DNA of 64,000 nucleotides, taken from assembly GCF_016767715.1 (NCBI RefSeq), contig NZ_CP050145.1:248001-312000 (forward strand). The letters are read 5' to 3'. The position numbers and the translations under genes are program-made. Shown piece after piece: positions 43,315-52,551 of the stretch. This DNA comes from Mycobacteroides chelonae. GTDB lineage: Bacteria > Actinomycetota > Actinomycetes > Mycobacteriales > Mycobacteriaceae. The stretch's first letter is position 1. Every line of letters starts with the position of its first letter. Under the pieces are notes generated by a model, which was given only the letters and a program-made list of their open reading frames with translations, did no database searches and had not been told where the DNA came from.

Positions 43315-44876
43315 TTCTGCAGCGCATCGGAAACCGCGGTATCAAGCTCGGTACGCTCTTCGAGCGCGCGGCACGTAAGCATCCCTCCAACACGCTGACC
43401 CTGGACCATCGACCTTCGCTGGCCCCGCAACTGGAAGGCACGTCGACCATCACTCAGGTGGCGGCGGCCGTTGATGACATCGGCCGGCGGCTGCGTGCCG
43501 CCGGTGTCGCGCCGGGAGACAAGCTGGTTATCCATAAGTCCGACGGTTTCGACATCACGCTGGCAGCCTGTGCCGCGGCACGTATCGGTGCGGTGCCGGT
43601 TCTGTTGTCCCCCAAACTCGATGGCCCGACGGTAGCGACCCTCATTGGCCGCGTCGGCAATCCCACCCTGCTGACCGATGCCGCCAAACTGGATGGCGAC
43701 TTGGCGGGGCAGCCCATCGCCGAGCTCACCTCGCGCGTGCTGCTCTCCGAAGGCGAGCATCCTCAGGCTGTGACGCTCTCGGGAATTACACCCGCCGCGG
43801 CCGCGCCCGCCGTCGTACCCAGCCCGCATGATCCAGCACTCATCACCCACACCTCCGGGACCACCGGGGTGCCTAAGCTTGCCGTGCACACCAACTTCAC
43901 CTTCGAGGCGCGGTATCGGCCGCAAGCCGCCGTAGCCGCACTGGTGCGCCGCCGCGAACCCCTGGTCATCCACGTTTCCTTCGTACATTCGCGCCTGGTG
44001 ACCGCGCTGGCCATCGCGATTCTGCGTGGTTTCCCCGTGGTGGTGCTCGTCGACGACGAACCCGAGCACGCCGCCGAGATCTTCCTGCGGGTGAAGCCGG
44101 GAATTCTTGAAGCCCATCCGAACACATTCATCAACTGGGAAGTGCTGGCGGACGATCCGCGGCGCCCGCTGGCCTCGGTCAAGTACTTCAGCAGCACCTT
44201 CGATGCCATTCACCCGCGCACCGTGCGTACCCTGCTGGCGGCCACGCAGCGCCGGCGCCCGCTCTTCGGGCAGCTCTACGGTCAAAGCGAGGTGGGGCCG
44301 ATCGTCGCACGTGGCTTCAGCCGCCTACGCTCTGCCGATTCCGATGGACGGTGCGTTGGCTATCCGTTCCCGGGCATGACCGATGTGCGGATCGTGTCGC
44401 GCAATGGGCAGCCGCCGTCGGCGGAGAATCCGGGCTACATCGAGGTGCGCACCGACGGGCGAATCCGTACGTACCTCGGCGAGCAAGATCGTTACGACAA
44501 GCAGCTCGACGACGGTTGGTGGCGGATGGGCGATGTCGGCTACCGCACCCGTTGGGGCTGCATCCATCTACTGGACCGCGAGGTAGACCTCATCGACGGA
44601 TTCGGCAGCACCCTGGCCGCCGAGGATCGCCTGTTCCTGGCGGTGGATGAGCTCAGCGAGGTGATCATCGTGGCCGGCCCGGGCGGGCTCGCACAACCGG
44701 TCGTGTGCACGAAAAATGATGTGCCGCTGAATCTGAACGCGTGGAATGCGGCGGCAGCACAATTGCCGCCGATGGCTCCGCCGTTGCATCTGCGTCTGGA
44801 TGAGCTGCCACAGACAGCGACTACCAAGATCAAGAGACTGGAATTGTCGGCGCGGATCGGTGCGGGGGCCATCTGA
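43311..44876 (+). CDS. AMP-forming ligase (acyl-CoA synthetase/CreM-diazotase superfamily)
   Basis: A 521-residue adenylate-forming enzyme. Phosphate loop THTSGTTGVPK (about 178-188), LFGQLYGQSEVGPIVAR (motif A5), WWRMGDVGYRTRWG (A7 Asp about 408) and the C-terminal TATTKIKRLEL lysine region. The family covers acyl-CoA ligases, NRPS-type adenylation enzymes and the ATP-dependent diazotases (CreM, AvaA6) that couple nitrous acid to aromatic amines. The last is suggested by the neighbours: a CreE/CreD-like pair downstream and a predicted ortho-aminophenol (3-hydroxyanthranilate) route in the right operon. Overlaps the SRPBCC and FAD genes. No thiolation domain seen. Confidence 0.82.
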   Translation: MILQRIGNRGIKLGTLFERAARKHPSNTLTLDHRPSLAPQLEGTSTITQVAAAVDDIGRRLRAAGVAPGDKLVIHKSDGFDITLAACAAARIGAVPVLLSPKLDGPTVATLIGRVGNPTLLTDAAKLDGDLAGQPIAELTSRVLLSEGEHPQAVTLSGITPAAAAPAVVPSPHDPALITHTSGTTGVPKLAVHTNFTFEARYRPQAAVAALVRRREPLVIHVSFVHSRLVTALAIAILRGFPVVVLVDDEPEHAAEIFLRVKPGILEAHPNTFINWEVLADDPRRPLASVKYFSSTFDAIHPRTVRTLLAATQRRRPLFGQLYGQSEVGPIVARGFSRLRSADSDGRCVGYPFPGMTDVRIVSRNGQPPSAENPGYIEVRTDGRIRTYLGEQDRYDKQLDDGWWRMGDVGYRTRWGCIHLLDREVDLIDGFGSTLAAEDRLFLAVDELSEVIIVAGPGGLAQPVVCTKNDVPLNLNAWNAAAAQLPPMAPPLHLRLDELPQTATTKIKRLELSARIGAGAI

Positions 44877-46081
44877 TGTCGCGGCTCATTGTGGTCGGCG
44901 GCGGTATCGGTGGCCTTGCCATCGCGTTGAGTGCCGCAGCCTCCGGTAACGACGTGGTCGTGTTGGAGCGGGCACGCGAGTTCGCCGAGATCGGCGCTGG
45001 TATCCAGCTTGCACCCAATGGATTACATGCTCTCGGCCTGCTCGGTGTGGGTGAGAAAATTGAGCGGATCGGCGTTCAGGTTGATTCGTTGAGACTCTTC
45101 GACGCCACCGTCGACCGGTTGATCAACGCCATGAGCCTGGGCGCGGATTATCAGCATCGGTTCGACAGCCCCTACCTGGTGGTGCACCGCGCGGAGCTGC
45201 ACCGCATCCTGGTGGACGCGTGTGCCTCGGACCCGCGTATCGAACTACGTAGCCGTAGTGAGGTATTCGGATACCAACAGGATTCCGGCGGAGTGCGCGC
45301 GCTGCTCGCCGACGGCAGCAGCGTGGACGGCGACGGTCTCATCGGCGCCGACGGCATCAATTCGTCGATCCGGCGGGCACTGCTCGACGACGGTGAACCA
45401 CGAGTCGCCGGTATCACGGTGTACCGCACCACGGTGCCCATCGATCAGGTGGACGAGAGCCTGCAATCCAACTCGGTCACCTGGTGGACCGGGCCCGGAT
45501 GCCACCTGGTGACCTATCCCATCGCGGGCGGCTCACTGCTGAATCTGGCGGCAAGCCGTACCGATGGCGTCACACAAGCGTTTTCAGGCGTCGAGGTCAG
45601 TGAGGCGCGAGTATTGCGGGAGCTGGCGCCGTTGCGTGGAACGGTCCGCAGTCTGCTCGAACTGGGACGGGAGTGGAGATCCTGGTCGCTCGTGGACCGC
45701 GACCCGGTGCGGCAGTGGTCCGATGGCCGCGTCGTGTTGCTGGGCGATGCGGCGCATCCGATGCTGCACTACGCGGCGCAGGGTGCCAGTCAGGCGCTCG
45801 AGGACGCGGTGGTTCTCGGCGCGCTCATCGGCGCTGACCCGGACAGGCTGCCCGGCAGATTCACCAGGTACGTCGAGGCGCGGCGTGACCGCACCGCCGA
45901 TGTGACACTCGCGGCACGGGACAGTATCGGCATTTGGCATGCGGCGGGCGACGCCGCTATCGAACGTAACGAGAAATTGGGTGCCATGCGTGATTCCGAT
46001 CTGCATGACGAGTTGGCCTGGATGCATGGTGACACCGATTTTGGGCTGGTGGCAGTCACCTCGGCGGTAGGGGCGCGATAA
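44876..46081 (+). CDS. Aromatic-ring FAD monooxygenase (salicylate/3-hydroxybenzoate hydroxylase-like)
   Basis: A 401-residue class A flavin monooxygenase. FAD motif VVGGGIGGLAIALSAAASG (about 5-23), the DG fingerprint GLIGADGINSSIRRAL (about 152-167) and the second FAD motif RVVLLGDAAHPMLHYAAQG (about 284-302) are all present. These enzymes hydroxylate phenols or aminobenzoates using NADH and O2. Start ATG overlaps the ligase TGA by one base. In the cluster it could hydroxylate the 3-hydroxyanthranilate-derived intermediate; the regiochemistry is unknown. Confidence 0.88.
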   Translation: MSRLIVVGGGIGGLAIALSAAASGNDVVVLERAREFAEIGAGIQLAPNGLHALGLLGVGEKIERIGVQVDSLRLFDATVDRLINAMSLGADYQHRFDSPYLVVHRAELHRILVDACASDPRIELRSRSEVFGYQQDSGGVRALLADGSSVDGDGLIGADGINSSIRRALLDDGEPRVAGITVYRTTVPIDQVDESLQSNSVTWWTGPGCHLVTYPIAGGSLLNLAASRTDGVTQAFSGVEVSEARVLRELAPLRGTVRSLLELGREWRSWSLVDRDPVRQWSDGRVVLLGDAAHPMLHYAAQGASQALEDAVVLGALIGADPDRLPGRFTRYVEARRDRTADVTLAARDSIGIWHAAGDAAIERNEKLGAMRDSDLHDELAWMHGDTDFGLVAVTSAVGAR

Positions 46082-48022
46082 ATGTCGGACCAACAGATAT
46101 GCATCATCGGTGCGGGGCCGCGCGGTCTGGCGGTGCTGGAGCGTCTGTGCGCCAACGAGCGTCAAGCGCCCAGCGCGGACCAAATCGTCGTGCACGTTGT
46201 CGATCCCTATTCGCCGGGCGCCGGATCTGTCTGGCGTACCGATCAATCCTGGCATCTGTTGATGAACACCGTGGCATCGCAGATCACCGTGTTCACCGAC
46301 GACAGCGTCGCCATCGAAGGGCCCATCGAACCGGGGCCGACGCTTTATGAGTGGGCACAAAGCCTTGCCCTGCTGGGTGATCCGTCGCGTAGCGGTGAGA
46401 AGGCCATCGCGGAGGCACGCACGCTGCGATCCAACTCCTATCCCACGCGTGCCCTCTACGGTCATTACCTCAGTGACAGTTTCGCGCGTGTCGTCGGGTG
46501 GGCGCCCGAGCACATGACGGTGCGAGTCCATCGATCCCGTGCGGTGGCGTTGGCCGACACCCACGGTGATATCGATGGGCCGCAGGGGGTTCGGCTGGAG
46601 AATGGCACCAGGTTGCATGACCTCAGTGCCGTTATTCTCGCTGTCGGTCACGTGCCCGCCGGTCTGCGTCCTGGCGAGGCTCGAGCTGCTTCCCTCGCCC
46701 GTATTCATGGGCTGACGTACGTCACACCGGCGAACCCGGCCGATATCGATCTGTCCACCATCAAAGCCGGTGAGCCCGTGGCGGTTCGGGGTTTGGGGCT
46801 GAACTTCTTCGACTACATGGCACTGCTGACGGTGGGTCGGGGCGGAAAGTTTTTCCGGGACAACGGCGATGACGGAGGCCGGCTCGTATACCGCCCGTCG
46901 GGGCAGGAACCCATTCTGTATGCCAGCTCGCGCCGCGGGATCCCGTATCACGCACGGGGTGAGAATCAGAAGGGATCTTCAGGTCGTTACTTTCCGCGGT
47001 TGCTCACGGTGGAACGCATCGCCCAGCTCCGCGAGAACCTCGGCGGTCTTCTGCAGTTCCGCCGCGACCTGTGGCCGCTCATCGCGCGAGAGGTGGAATG
47101 TGTCTACTACGAAGGGCATCTGACGCAGCGTGGGCTGTCGGTGCAAGCCTTCTCCGAGCGGTACCTGCACGCTGACGAGAGCGAACTGCACGCGATCTTG
47201 TCCGAGCATGACCTGCTCGAGATCGCCTGGGAATGGGACGACCTCGACCGACCTTGGGGTAAGCGCACATTCAGCGGCCCGGACGAATTCACCGCGTGGA
47301 TTCTCGAGCACCTGCGTGCCGATGTGGTGATGGCGCGCGAGGGCAATGTCGACGGTCCGGTGAAGGCCGCACTGGATGTATTGCGGGACCTGCGCAACGA
47401 GATCCGGCTCGCGGTGGACCACGGTGGGCTCGACGGTAAGTCGTACCGGGATGAGTTGGAGAGCTGGTACACCCCGTTGAATGCCTTTCTGTCCATCGGT
47501 CCTCCGGCCCAGCGGATCGAAGAGATCATCGCGCTGGTGGAGGCCGGGGTCATGCATCTGGTGGGACCACAGATGCAGGTGCGCTTCGACACTCACGATC
47601 CGGCCGTGGTCATCGAGTCACCCCTGGTGCCGGGCTCGGCCGTCAGGACCCGCAGTCTCATCGAGGCGCGATTGCATGAGCCGGATCTGCGCCGGAGCAG
47701 TGATCCGCTGCTGATCTTCCTGCAGGAGACCGGTCAATGCCGCCCTTACGAGATTCCCACCGATGATCACAAGGCCTACCAAACCAAGGGATTGGCGGTG
47801 ACCGAGCGTCCGTACCGCTTGATCGGTGCCGACGGCAGAGTTCATCCGCGCCGGTTCGCCTACGGAGTTCCCACCGAGTCGGTGCACTGGGTCACCGCGG
47901 CGGGTATCAGGCCGGGTGTGGATTCGGTGACCCTGGGCGACGCCGATGCCATTGCGCGCGCCGCCTTGGCCAGCGCACCCAGCCCGGTCGCGGATGTGGG
48001 TGATCACGGGGTGTTGGTGTGA
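46082..48022 (+). CDS. FAD/NAD(P)-binding monooxygenase, candidate CreE-type nitrosuccinate synthase
   Basis: A 646-residue FAD_NAD_binding_9-type protein. N-terminal FAD motif ICIIGAGPRGLAVLERL (about 6-22), a long middle part with VRGLGLNFFDYMALLT and SRRGIPYHARG, and a C-terminal region with PHRRFAYGVP-like elements (HPRRFAYGVPTESVHW). That family and length match CreE/FzmM, flavoenzymes that oxidise aspartate by six electrons to nitrosuccinate. The clinching context is that the next gene, overlapping by 4 nt, is an aspartase/fumarase-superfamily lyase, as creE-creD are paired. Other family members of unknown function exist, so the assignment is strong by context but not proved. Confidence 0.7.
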   Translation: MSDQQICIIGAGPRGLAVLERLCANERQAPSADQIVVHVVDPYSPGAGSVWRTDQSWHLLMNTVASQITVFTDDSVAIEGPIEPGPTLYEWAQSLALLGDPSRSGEKAIAEARTLRSNSYPTRALYGHYLSDSFARVVGWAPEHMTVRVHRSRAVALADTHGDIDGPQGVRLENGTRLHDLSAVILAVGHVPAGLRPGEARAASLARIHGLTYVTPANPADIDLSTIKAGEPVAVRGLGLNFFDYMALLTVGRGGKFFRDNGDDGGRLVYRPSGQEPILYASSRRGIPYHARGENQKGSSGRYFPRLLTVERIAQLRENLGGLLQFRRDLWPLIAREVECVYYEGHLTQRGLSVQAFSERYLHADESELHAILSEHDLLEIAWEWDDLDRPWGKRTFSGPDEFTAWILEHLRADVVMAREGNVDGPVKAALDVLRDLRNEIRLAVDHGGLDGKSYRDELESWYTPLNAFLSIGPPAQRIEEIIALVEAGVMHLVGPQMQVRFDTHDPAVVIESPLVPGSAVRTRSLIEARLHEPDLRRSSDPLLIFLQETGQCRPYEIPTDDHKAYQTKGLAVTERPYRLIGADGRVHPRRFAYGVPTESVHWVTAAGIRPGVDSVTLGDADAIARAALASAPSPVADVGDHGVLV

Positions 48023-49395
48023 GCGGTTTCCTGGAGACCGGATTGCTCTCACCTGTCAGCGCCGGCACTGTCGCCGAGGCTGAGCTGACCGATGCCGCGT
48101 GGCTGCAGGCGATGCTCGACGCGGAGGCCGCGCTGGCTGCCGCGCAGGCCGATATCGGAGTCCTGCCCAGGGGGGCCGCGGATGTCATCGCCAAGGCCGT
48201 GGCCACCCACGATATCGACGTCCGCGCCGTGGCACTGTCCGCGCGGGAGACCGCTAATCCCGTTGTGGGTCTGATCAAAGAACTGACCCGAGTGGTGGGT
48301 GAGATCGATCCGAGCGCGGCCGATTACGTGCACCGCGGGTCGACCAGTCAGGACATCCTCGATACCGGCGCCATGATCCTGACCAAGCGCGTACTGGCAC
48401 TTGTCGCCACGGACCTGGGTTATGTGGCCGAGGCACTCGCCGTCCTGGCGATCGAGCACAGGAATACCGTCATGGCCGCTCGCACACTGGCGGTGCAGGC
48501 GGTGCCGACGACGTTCGGGCTCAAGGCGTCTGGTTGGCGGGAGCTCATTCTCGAGGCACGTATACGTGTGCTCGCGGTGGCAGCCGCGCTTCCGGTATCG
48601 CTCGGGGGCGCGGCGGGCACCCTGGCGGGGTACCTCGAGTACGCCGGACCGCAGGGCGCCGAACCCGGGGCGTTCGTCGAGAAACTGAACGCCGCCTTCG
48701 CAACCCGGACCGGACTGGCCCCGTCCGGGTTGCCCTGGCACGCGTTGCGTACCCCGATAGCCGATATCGGTAGCACCACGGCGTTTGTGGCGGGTGCCCT
48801 CGGCAAGTTCGCCATCGACGTTCTGACGCTGAGCCGCACCGAGATCGCCGAAATCGCCGAGCCCGCACCACCAGGGCGCGGTGTTTCCTCGGCCATGCCG
48901 CATAAGCGAAACCCGGTGTTGGCCACGATGATCAGATCGGCCGCACTACAGGTTCCGGCGCTGAGCACCATTCTCACGAACTCGTTACTCAGTGAGGACG
49001 AACGGTCCGCGGGAGGATGGCATGCGGAATGGTTGGCTTTGCGCGAATGTCTGCGTCTCACCGGAGGCGCGGCACAGACGGCCGTCGACCTGAGCCGCGG
49101 ACTGCAGGTGCGTGCGCAGCGCATGTCAGACAACCTTGCGTTGCTCGGTGGGCAGCCCTCGGCCGAGCGGCTTTCGGCGGCACTGTCCCCGCGACTGGGG
49201 AAGGGTGCTGCGAAGGCCGCCGTCTCCGCCGTCGTCGACGCGGCGGTGGGGCGCGGCGTGAGTTTGCGCGAGGTGGCTGTTGCCCAGCCCGAGATCACCG
49301 CGTGGTTGAGCGAGACCGAGATCGATGAACTATTGGACCCGGTCACCTATGTCGGAGCTGCAGGTCAGTTGGTTGAGGGGGTCATCGAGCGCTAA
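48019..49395 (+). CDS. Aspartase/fumarase-superfamily lyase, candidate CreD-type nitrosuccinate lyase
   Basis: A 458-residue protein with the superfamily signature SSAMPHKRNP (about 290-299), the early HRGSTSQDILDTGAM motif and GSTTAFVAGALG. By form it falls with the 3-carboxy-cis,cis-muconate cycloisomerase (PcaB)/adenylosuccinate lyase branch, to which CreD-type nitrosuccinate lyases belong; these release nitrous acid from nitrosuccinate leaving fumarate. No other protocatechuate-pathway gene (pcaGH, pcaC, pcaD) is nearby, which argues against PcaB. GTG start overlaps the FAD gene stop. Last gene of the left operon. Confidence 0.75.
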   Translation: MSGFLETGLLSPVSAGTVAEAELTDAAWLQAMLDAEAALAAAQADIGVLPRGAADVIAKAVATHDIDVRAVALSARETANPVVGLIKELTRVVGEIDPSAADYVHRGSTSQDILDTGAMILTKRVLALVATDLGYVAEALAVLAIEHRNTVMAARTLAVQAVPTTFGLKASGWRELILEARIRVLAVAAALPVSLGGAAGTLAGYLEYAGPQGAEPGAFVEKLNAAFATRTGLAPSGLPWHALRTPIADIGSTTAFVAGALGKFAIDVLTLSRTEIAEIAEPAPPGRGVSSAMPHKRNPVLATMIRSAALQVPALSTILTNSLLSEDERSAGGWHAEWLALRECLRLTGGAAQTAVDLSRGLQVRAQRMSDNLALLGGQPSAERLSAALSPRLGKGAAKAAVSAVVDAAVGRGVSLREVAVAQPEITAWLSETEIDELLDPVTYVGAAGQLVEGVIER

Positions 49396-49463
49396 TTCCG
49401 AGGGAGCCACCTGCGGGAATTTTCCCTCACGTCGATTCTTTGCGAACTGTTCGCGCGCAAGAG

Positions 49464-49476
49464 TCTTGACGGTGCC
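49464..49476 (+). promoter_or_regulatory. TCTTGACGGTGCC element before the PucR regulator
   Basis: Contains TTGACGG as in the tandem repeats at 42684 and the sites near 52646 and 52788. It lies about 60 bases before the PucR start region; as a -35, TTGACG would be followed 17 bases later by TTACCG. Confidence 0.4.
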
Positions 49477-49527
49477 ATACCCCGCCCTTACCGTTGCCAC
49501 GCACACACGGCAGACGGGTAGTTGGTA

Positions 49528-51369
49528 TTGACTGACATACAGGTGAGTGGGGCACGCGAAGGAGGTCCCACCGCGTTAGCTGTGCTGCGGTTGTTGGCAT
49601 CGGGAACCGCGCCCGATGTCTTCGAAGCACGGCTCAGGGAGATCGCCCGGGAATCCTCGCCACCGTGGAGTGCTGCGGATTTACACCGTGCCCGTGGATA
49701 CGCCGAACGCATCTACGGGCTCATCGAGACACAGAATCAACGTGAGGCCCGGCTGTCCAACCTGGTCGGCGTGGCCATCGAGTTGCTCGGATGCCACGAT
49801 ATCGACGAGGCCTCGACCACTCTGGTGAAGCGGGCGCGGATCATGCTCGACGCCGACTTCGCGTTCATCTCGGTGCGCGATGACTCCGGACCCGAGGTGC
49901 GACATCATGTCCGCTACGTCGATGGGTCTACCACGGCGATCAATCGAAGCCTGTACTTCCCGATCGGCGACGACATCGGACTGGTGAGTCAGTACCGGCC
50001 CGGCCACGGTCCGGTGTGGACCGCGGATTACTCGTCCGACACCCGGTTCAGCCGGGCCAGCGACGGCGACGCCGCCATGCGCTCGGAAGGTGTGCACAGC
50101 CTGATGATCATGCCGATGGAGCATGAGGGTCAGCACTTCGGGAACCTCTATGTCGGCTCACGGACGGTGCGCAGCTTTACCGCCGCCGAGCGGTCCCTCT
50201 TCGTGAGTCTCTGCTCGTTCGCGGGTATCGCGCTGGCTCGCGCCGACGAATTCTCCAGCAATACCGCGCAAATCTGTGAGTTGGAGCAGCGCATCGAGCT
50301 GCGGACCAAGCTTCTGGATGCCGGGGCCGGCCCCGGTGGCATGGACAGCTTTGTCCTTGCGGCGGCGGAACGTTTGGGAGTCGCGATGCGGGTGACCGGA
50401 CATGACGGCGCCGAGATCGCCTCGTACAAATGGGAATCCGACCCCGAAGACTATGTGACGACCGCGCTCACAGTGGGCGACGACTACCACGGCGAACTGT
50501 CGGTGGCCAGTCTGGACGACACACCGGTCTCGGTGTATCCGCTGAAGCTCCAGGATCTGGCCACCACGGCCGCGGTGGTGATGTCCGGCGATAATCGGAT
50601 GTCGTTGTCGGTCTCCCAGTTGCGTGACGACCTGCTCCACGATGTACTGGATTCGCGTCAGCGCGACAATCGATTGGTTCAAACCTACGCCCGCCGTTTG
50701 TCTTTGGATCTCAACCAGCCGCATATCGTGGTGATCGTTCGACCCGAACGTGGTGGACTGGACCGCGCAGCACTGTGGTCGGCGTCATTCGCCTCTCGGG
50801 TGGGTGGGCTACGTGCCACCCAGGACGAGGTGGTGGTGCTGCTCGTACCCGGATCTGACCCGGGCCGGACCGCACAGGCGGTATGGGACGAGACCACTAC
50901 GCATCTGCGCATGCCGGTCACGGTGTCCTCGGCGGGGCCCTCGGACCGTGTCGAGTCTATCGAGGAGACCTATCAGGACGCGCTGCGCTGTATGGACGCC
51001 ATGAGTGCGCTGGGTGCACTCGGAACAGCGGCTGCCGCAAACGAACTCGGATTCCTGGGGGTGCTGTTGTCGCGCCACCAAGACGTGGAGGGATTCGTGA
51101 GATCGATGGTCGGTCCCGTCATCGACTATGACGACGAGCGTGACACCGACCTACTCCAGACGCTCGATGTGTATTTCACGGTCGGTGCCAGCCCCACCCG
51201 CGCCGCCAAGATCCTGCACACACATCCCAACACGGTGGTGCGCCGGCTGGACCGGGTGAATGAACTACTGGGTGACGGTTGGCAGGATGCCGAGCGCCTC
51301 CTGGACACGCAGCTCGCCATCAAGCTGTGGAAAGTTCGTGGTTCGCTGCTCACTCGCCAGACCGGGTGA
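49528..51369 (+). CDS. GAF-domain PucR/CdaR-type transcriptional regulator
   Basis: A protein of about 613 residues. The N-terminus is followed by a GAF domain (about 85-230, with LMIMPMEHEGQHFGNLYVGSR), a CdaR-like middle part and the PucR C-terminal HTH (DLLQTLDVYFTVGASP, then TRAAKILHTHPNTVVRRLDR). PucR-type proteins activate pathway genes in response to small molecules. It sits 132 bases after the lyase gene and is the probable cluster activator. The start is unclear: TTG 49522, TTG 49528 or GTG 49543; I take 49528. The last 105 bases overlap the convergent transposase-like gene. Confidence 0.83.
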   Translation: MTDIQVSGAREGGPTALAVLRLLASGTAPDVFEARLREIARESSPPWSAADLHRARGYAERIYGLIETQNQREARLSNLVGVAIELLGCHDIDEASTTLVKRARIMLDADFAFISVRDDSGPEVRHHVRYVDGSTTAINRSLYFPIGDDIGLVSQYRPGHGPVWTADYSSDTRFSRASDGDAAMRSEGVHSLMIMPMEHEGQHFGNLYVGSRTVRSFTAAERSLFVSLCSFAGIALARADEFSSNTAQICELEQRIELRTKLLDAGAGPGGMDSFVLAAAERLGVAMRVTGHDGAEIASYKWESDPEDYVTTALTVGDDYHGELSVASLDDTPVSVYPLKLQDLATTAAVVMSGDNRMSLSVSQLRDDLLHDVLDSRQRDNRLVQTYARRLSLDLNQPHIVVIVRPERGGLDRAALWSASFASRVGGLRATQDEVVVLLVPGSDPGRTAQAVWDETTTHLRMPVTVSSAGPSDRVESIEETYQDALRCMDAMSALGALGTAAAANELGFLGVLLSRHQDVEGFVRSMVGPVIDYDDERDTDLLQTLDVYFTVGASPTRAAKILHTHPNTVVRRLDRVNELLGDGWQDAERLLDTQLAIKLWKVRGSLLTRQTG

Positions 51370-52551
51370 CACCAGGCATCCCACCGTCGCGGCGATCGAC
51401 ACGAGGGTGGCGTGACGGTGCCATCCGGTGAACGAGCGCCCCGCGAAGTCCTGCATGCCCATGCGGTTCGCCAGGTGCAGGTATCCCTGCTGCACGTGAT
51501 CGGCCAGCGCCACCTGGTGCGCCTGAGACGAGGTGGAGAACTCGGGGTCGTTGGTCAGCCAGAGTTCGGTGCGAGCCCGCGAATGATCCAGCGGCGTCAT
51601 GCCGACGAGAGTCAACGGTGTCCGTGAACGGGCCGCGGACGGGTCGGCCAGCTGAACCTTCGCGATGCTGATCAGGTGGCGGCGCCCCTGGTAGACGTAC
51701 TGTTCGGTGCGTCGCGAGCCCTTGGTGGCCTGCACGATTTGTGCTGCCGGAAGTACCCGGCCCTGATAGCCGACGAACGCCGGGTCGACAATCTGCAGTT
51801 GCAGGTCACCCGATACACGTGAGGTCGCGACCTGGTGGGTCAAGCTGCCGAACAGCTGGGTCAGATCTGCGCTGTTGGCGCCCAGCAGGTCGAAGACCAC
51901 CGGGGCATTCGACGGCCGGGCCACCTTGAGGAACTCCTGGAAAGCCGTGAGTGCGCATCCGCTGACCGATTCCAGCGGGTAGTCCTCGGGGATCGAGGTC
52001 TTGGATTTCTTGGTGGCCGATTCCAGCCAGGGCTGCGAGAGATGCAGACGCCAGCTGACGGGCACCGCGAAGCCGTCGGCCGCCAGCCACACGCTGAGTG
52101 CCAGCTGACCGTTGACCGCGCGCCCGGCGCGGGGGCAGTAGCGGCGGTCCACTCCCACCGAGTGCACTCCGGCCTTGGGAATCAGCATCGGCGTGACCAC
52201 CCAGGCGGCGGGGTGATAGGCGCTGGTGAGGTAGCTCGTCAGATCTCGACGGACCGACCACCAGTCCCACGTGGAGCTGTTGACGAAGTGATGCAGGTTC
52301 TGCTCACTCACCTCGCGCCCCATGGACTGGCCCATGGTGGCGGCCATGTTCCGCGCGGACTTGCGGCCACGGACCTTCAGCAGACCGGTCACATAGTCCT
52401 CACCCTTGGCCCGCTGGTCGCACCGTGGCAGTGATCGCAGCACGTCGGGGCACACGTGCGCTGCCACCGACGCCATGGCGTCGACCGGAGAAACACGAGG
52501 ACGTGTGTCGAACAGTTCGGGTGCGGCCTGCACCTTGGTCGCAGATGTCAT
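51265..52551 (-). CDS. IS701-like transposase-derived protein, apparently catalytically inactive
   Basis: A 428-residue protein resembling the DDE endonuclease of IS701-type elements. VRGRKSARNMAATMG, HSVGVDRRYCPRAG, and the end MGMQDFAGRSFTGWHRHATLVSIA align with family landmarks. In active homologues a D-D-T-G motif precedes the HSxGV region; here the position reads VVTPMLIPKAG, so the first catalytic Asp is gone. The Glu region before the W-H-R-H-x-T-L block is also not conserved. No terminal inverted repeats or target duplications were found, and its 3' end overlaps the intact PucR gene, so it is a stable chromosomal gene, probably a DNA-binding regulator. Inference. Confidence 0.7.
   Translation of the reverse strand: MTSATKVQAAPELFDTRPRVSPVDAMASVAAHVCPDVLRSLPRCDQRAKGEDYVTGLLKVRGRKSARNMAATMGQSMGREVSEQNLHHFVNSSTWDWWSVRRDLTSYLTSAYHPAAWVVTPMLIPKAGVHSVGVDRRYCPRAGRAVNGQLALSVWLAADGFAVPVSWRLHLSQPWLESATKKSKTSIPEDYPLESVSGCALTAFQEFLKVARPSNAPVVFDLLGANSADLTQLFGSLTHQVATSRVSGDLQLQIVDPAFVGYQGRVLPAAQIVQATKGSRRTEQYVYQGRRHLISIAKVQLADPSAARSRTPLTLVGMTPLDHSRARTELWLTNDPEFSTSSQAHQVALADHVQQGYLHLANRMGMQDFAGRSFTGWHRHATLVSIAATVGCLVSPGLASEQRTTNFPQLDGELRVQEALGILPTVTQ

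Noticed and set aside
48019..49395. 3-carboxymuconate cycloisomerase of protocatechuate degradation
   Set aside because: No other pca genes nearby and the gene is fused in operon with a CreE-like flavoenzyme.
51265..52551. Active insertion sequence
   Set aside because: No terminal inverted repeats or target duplications seen, overlaps an intact neighbour gene, and catalytic positions appear lost.
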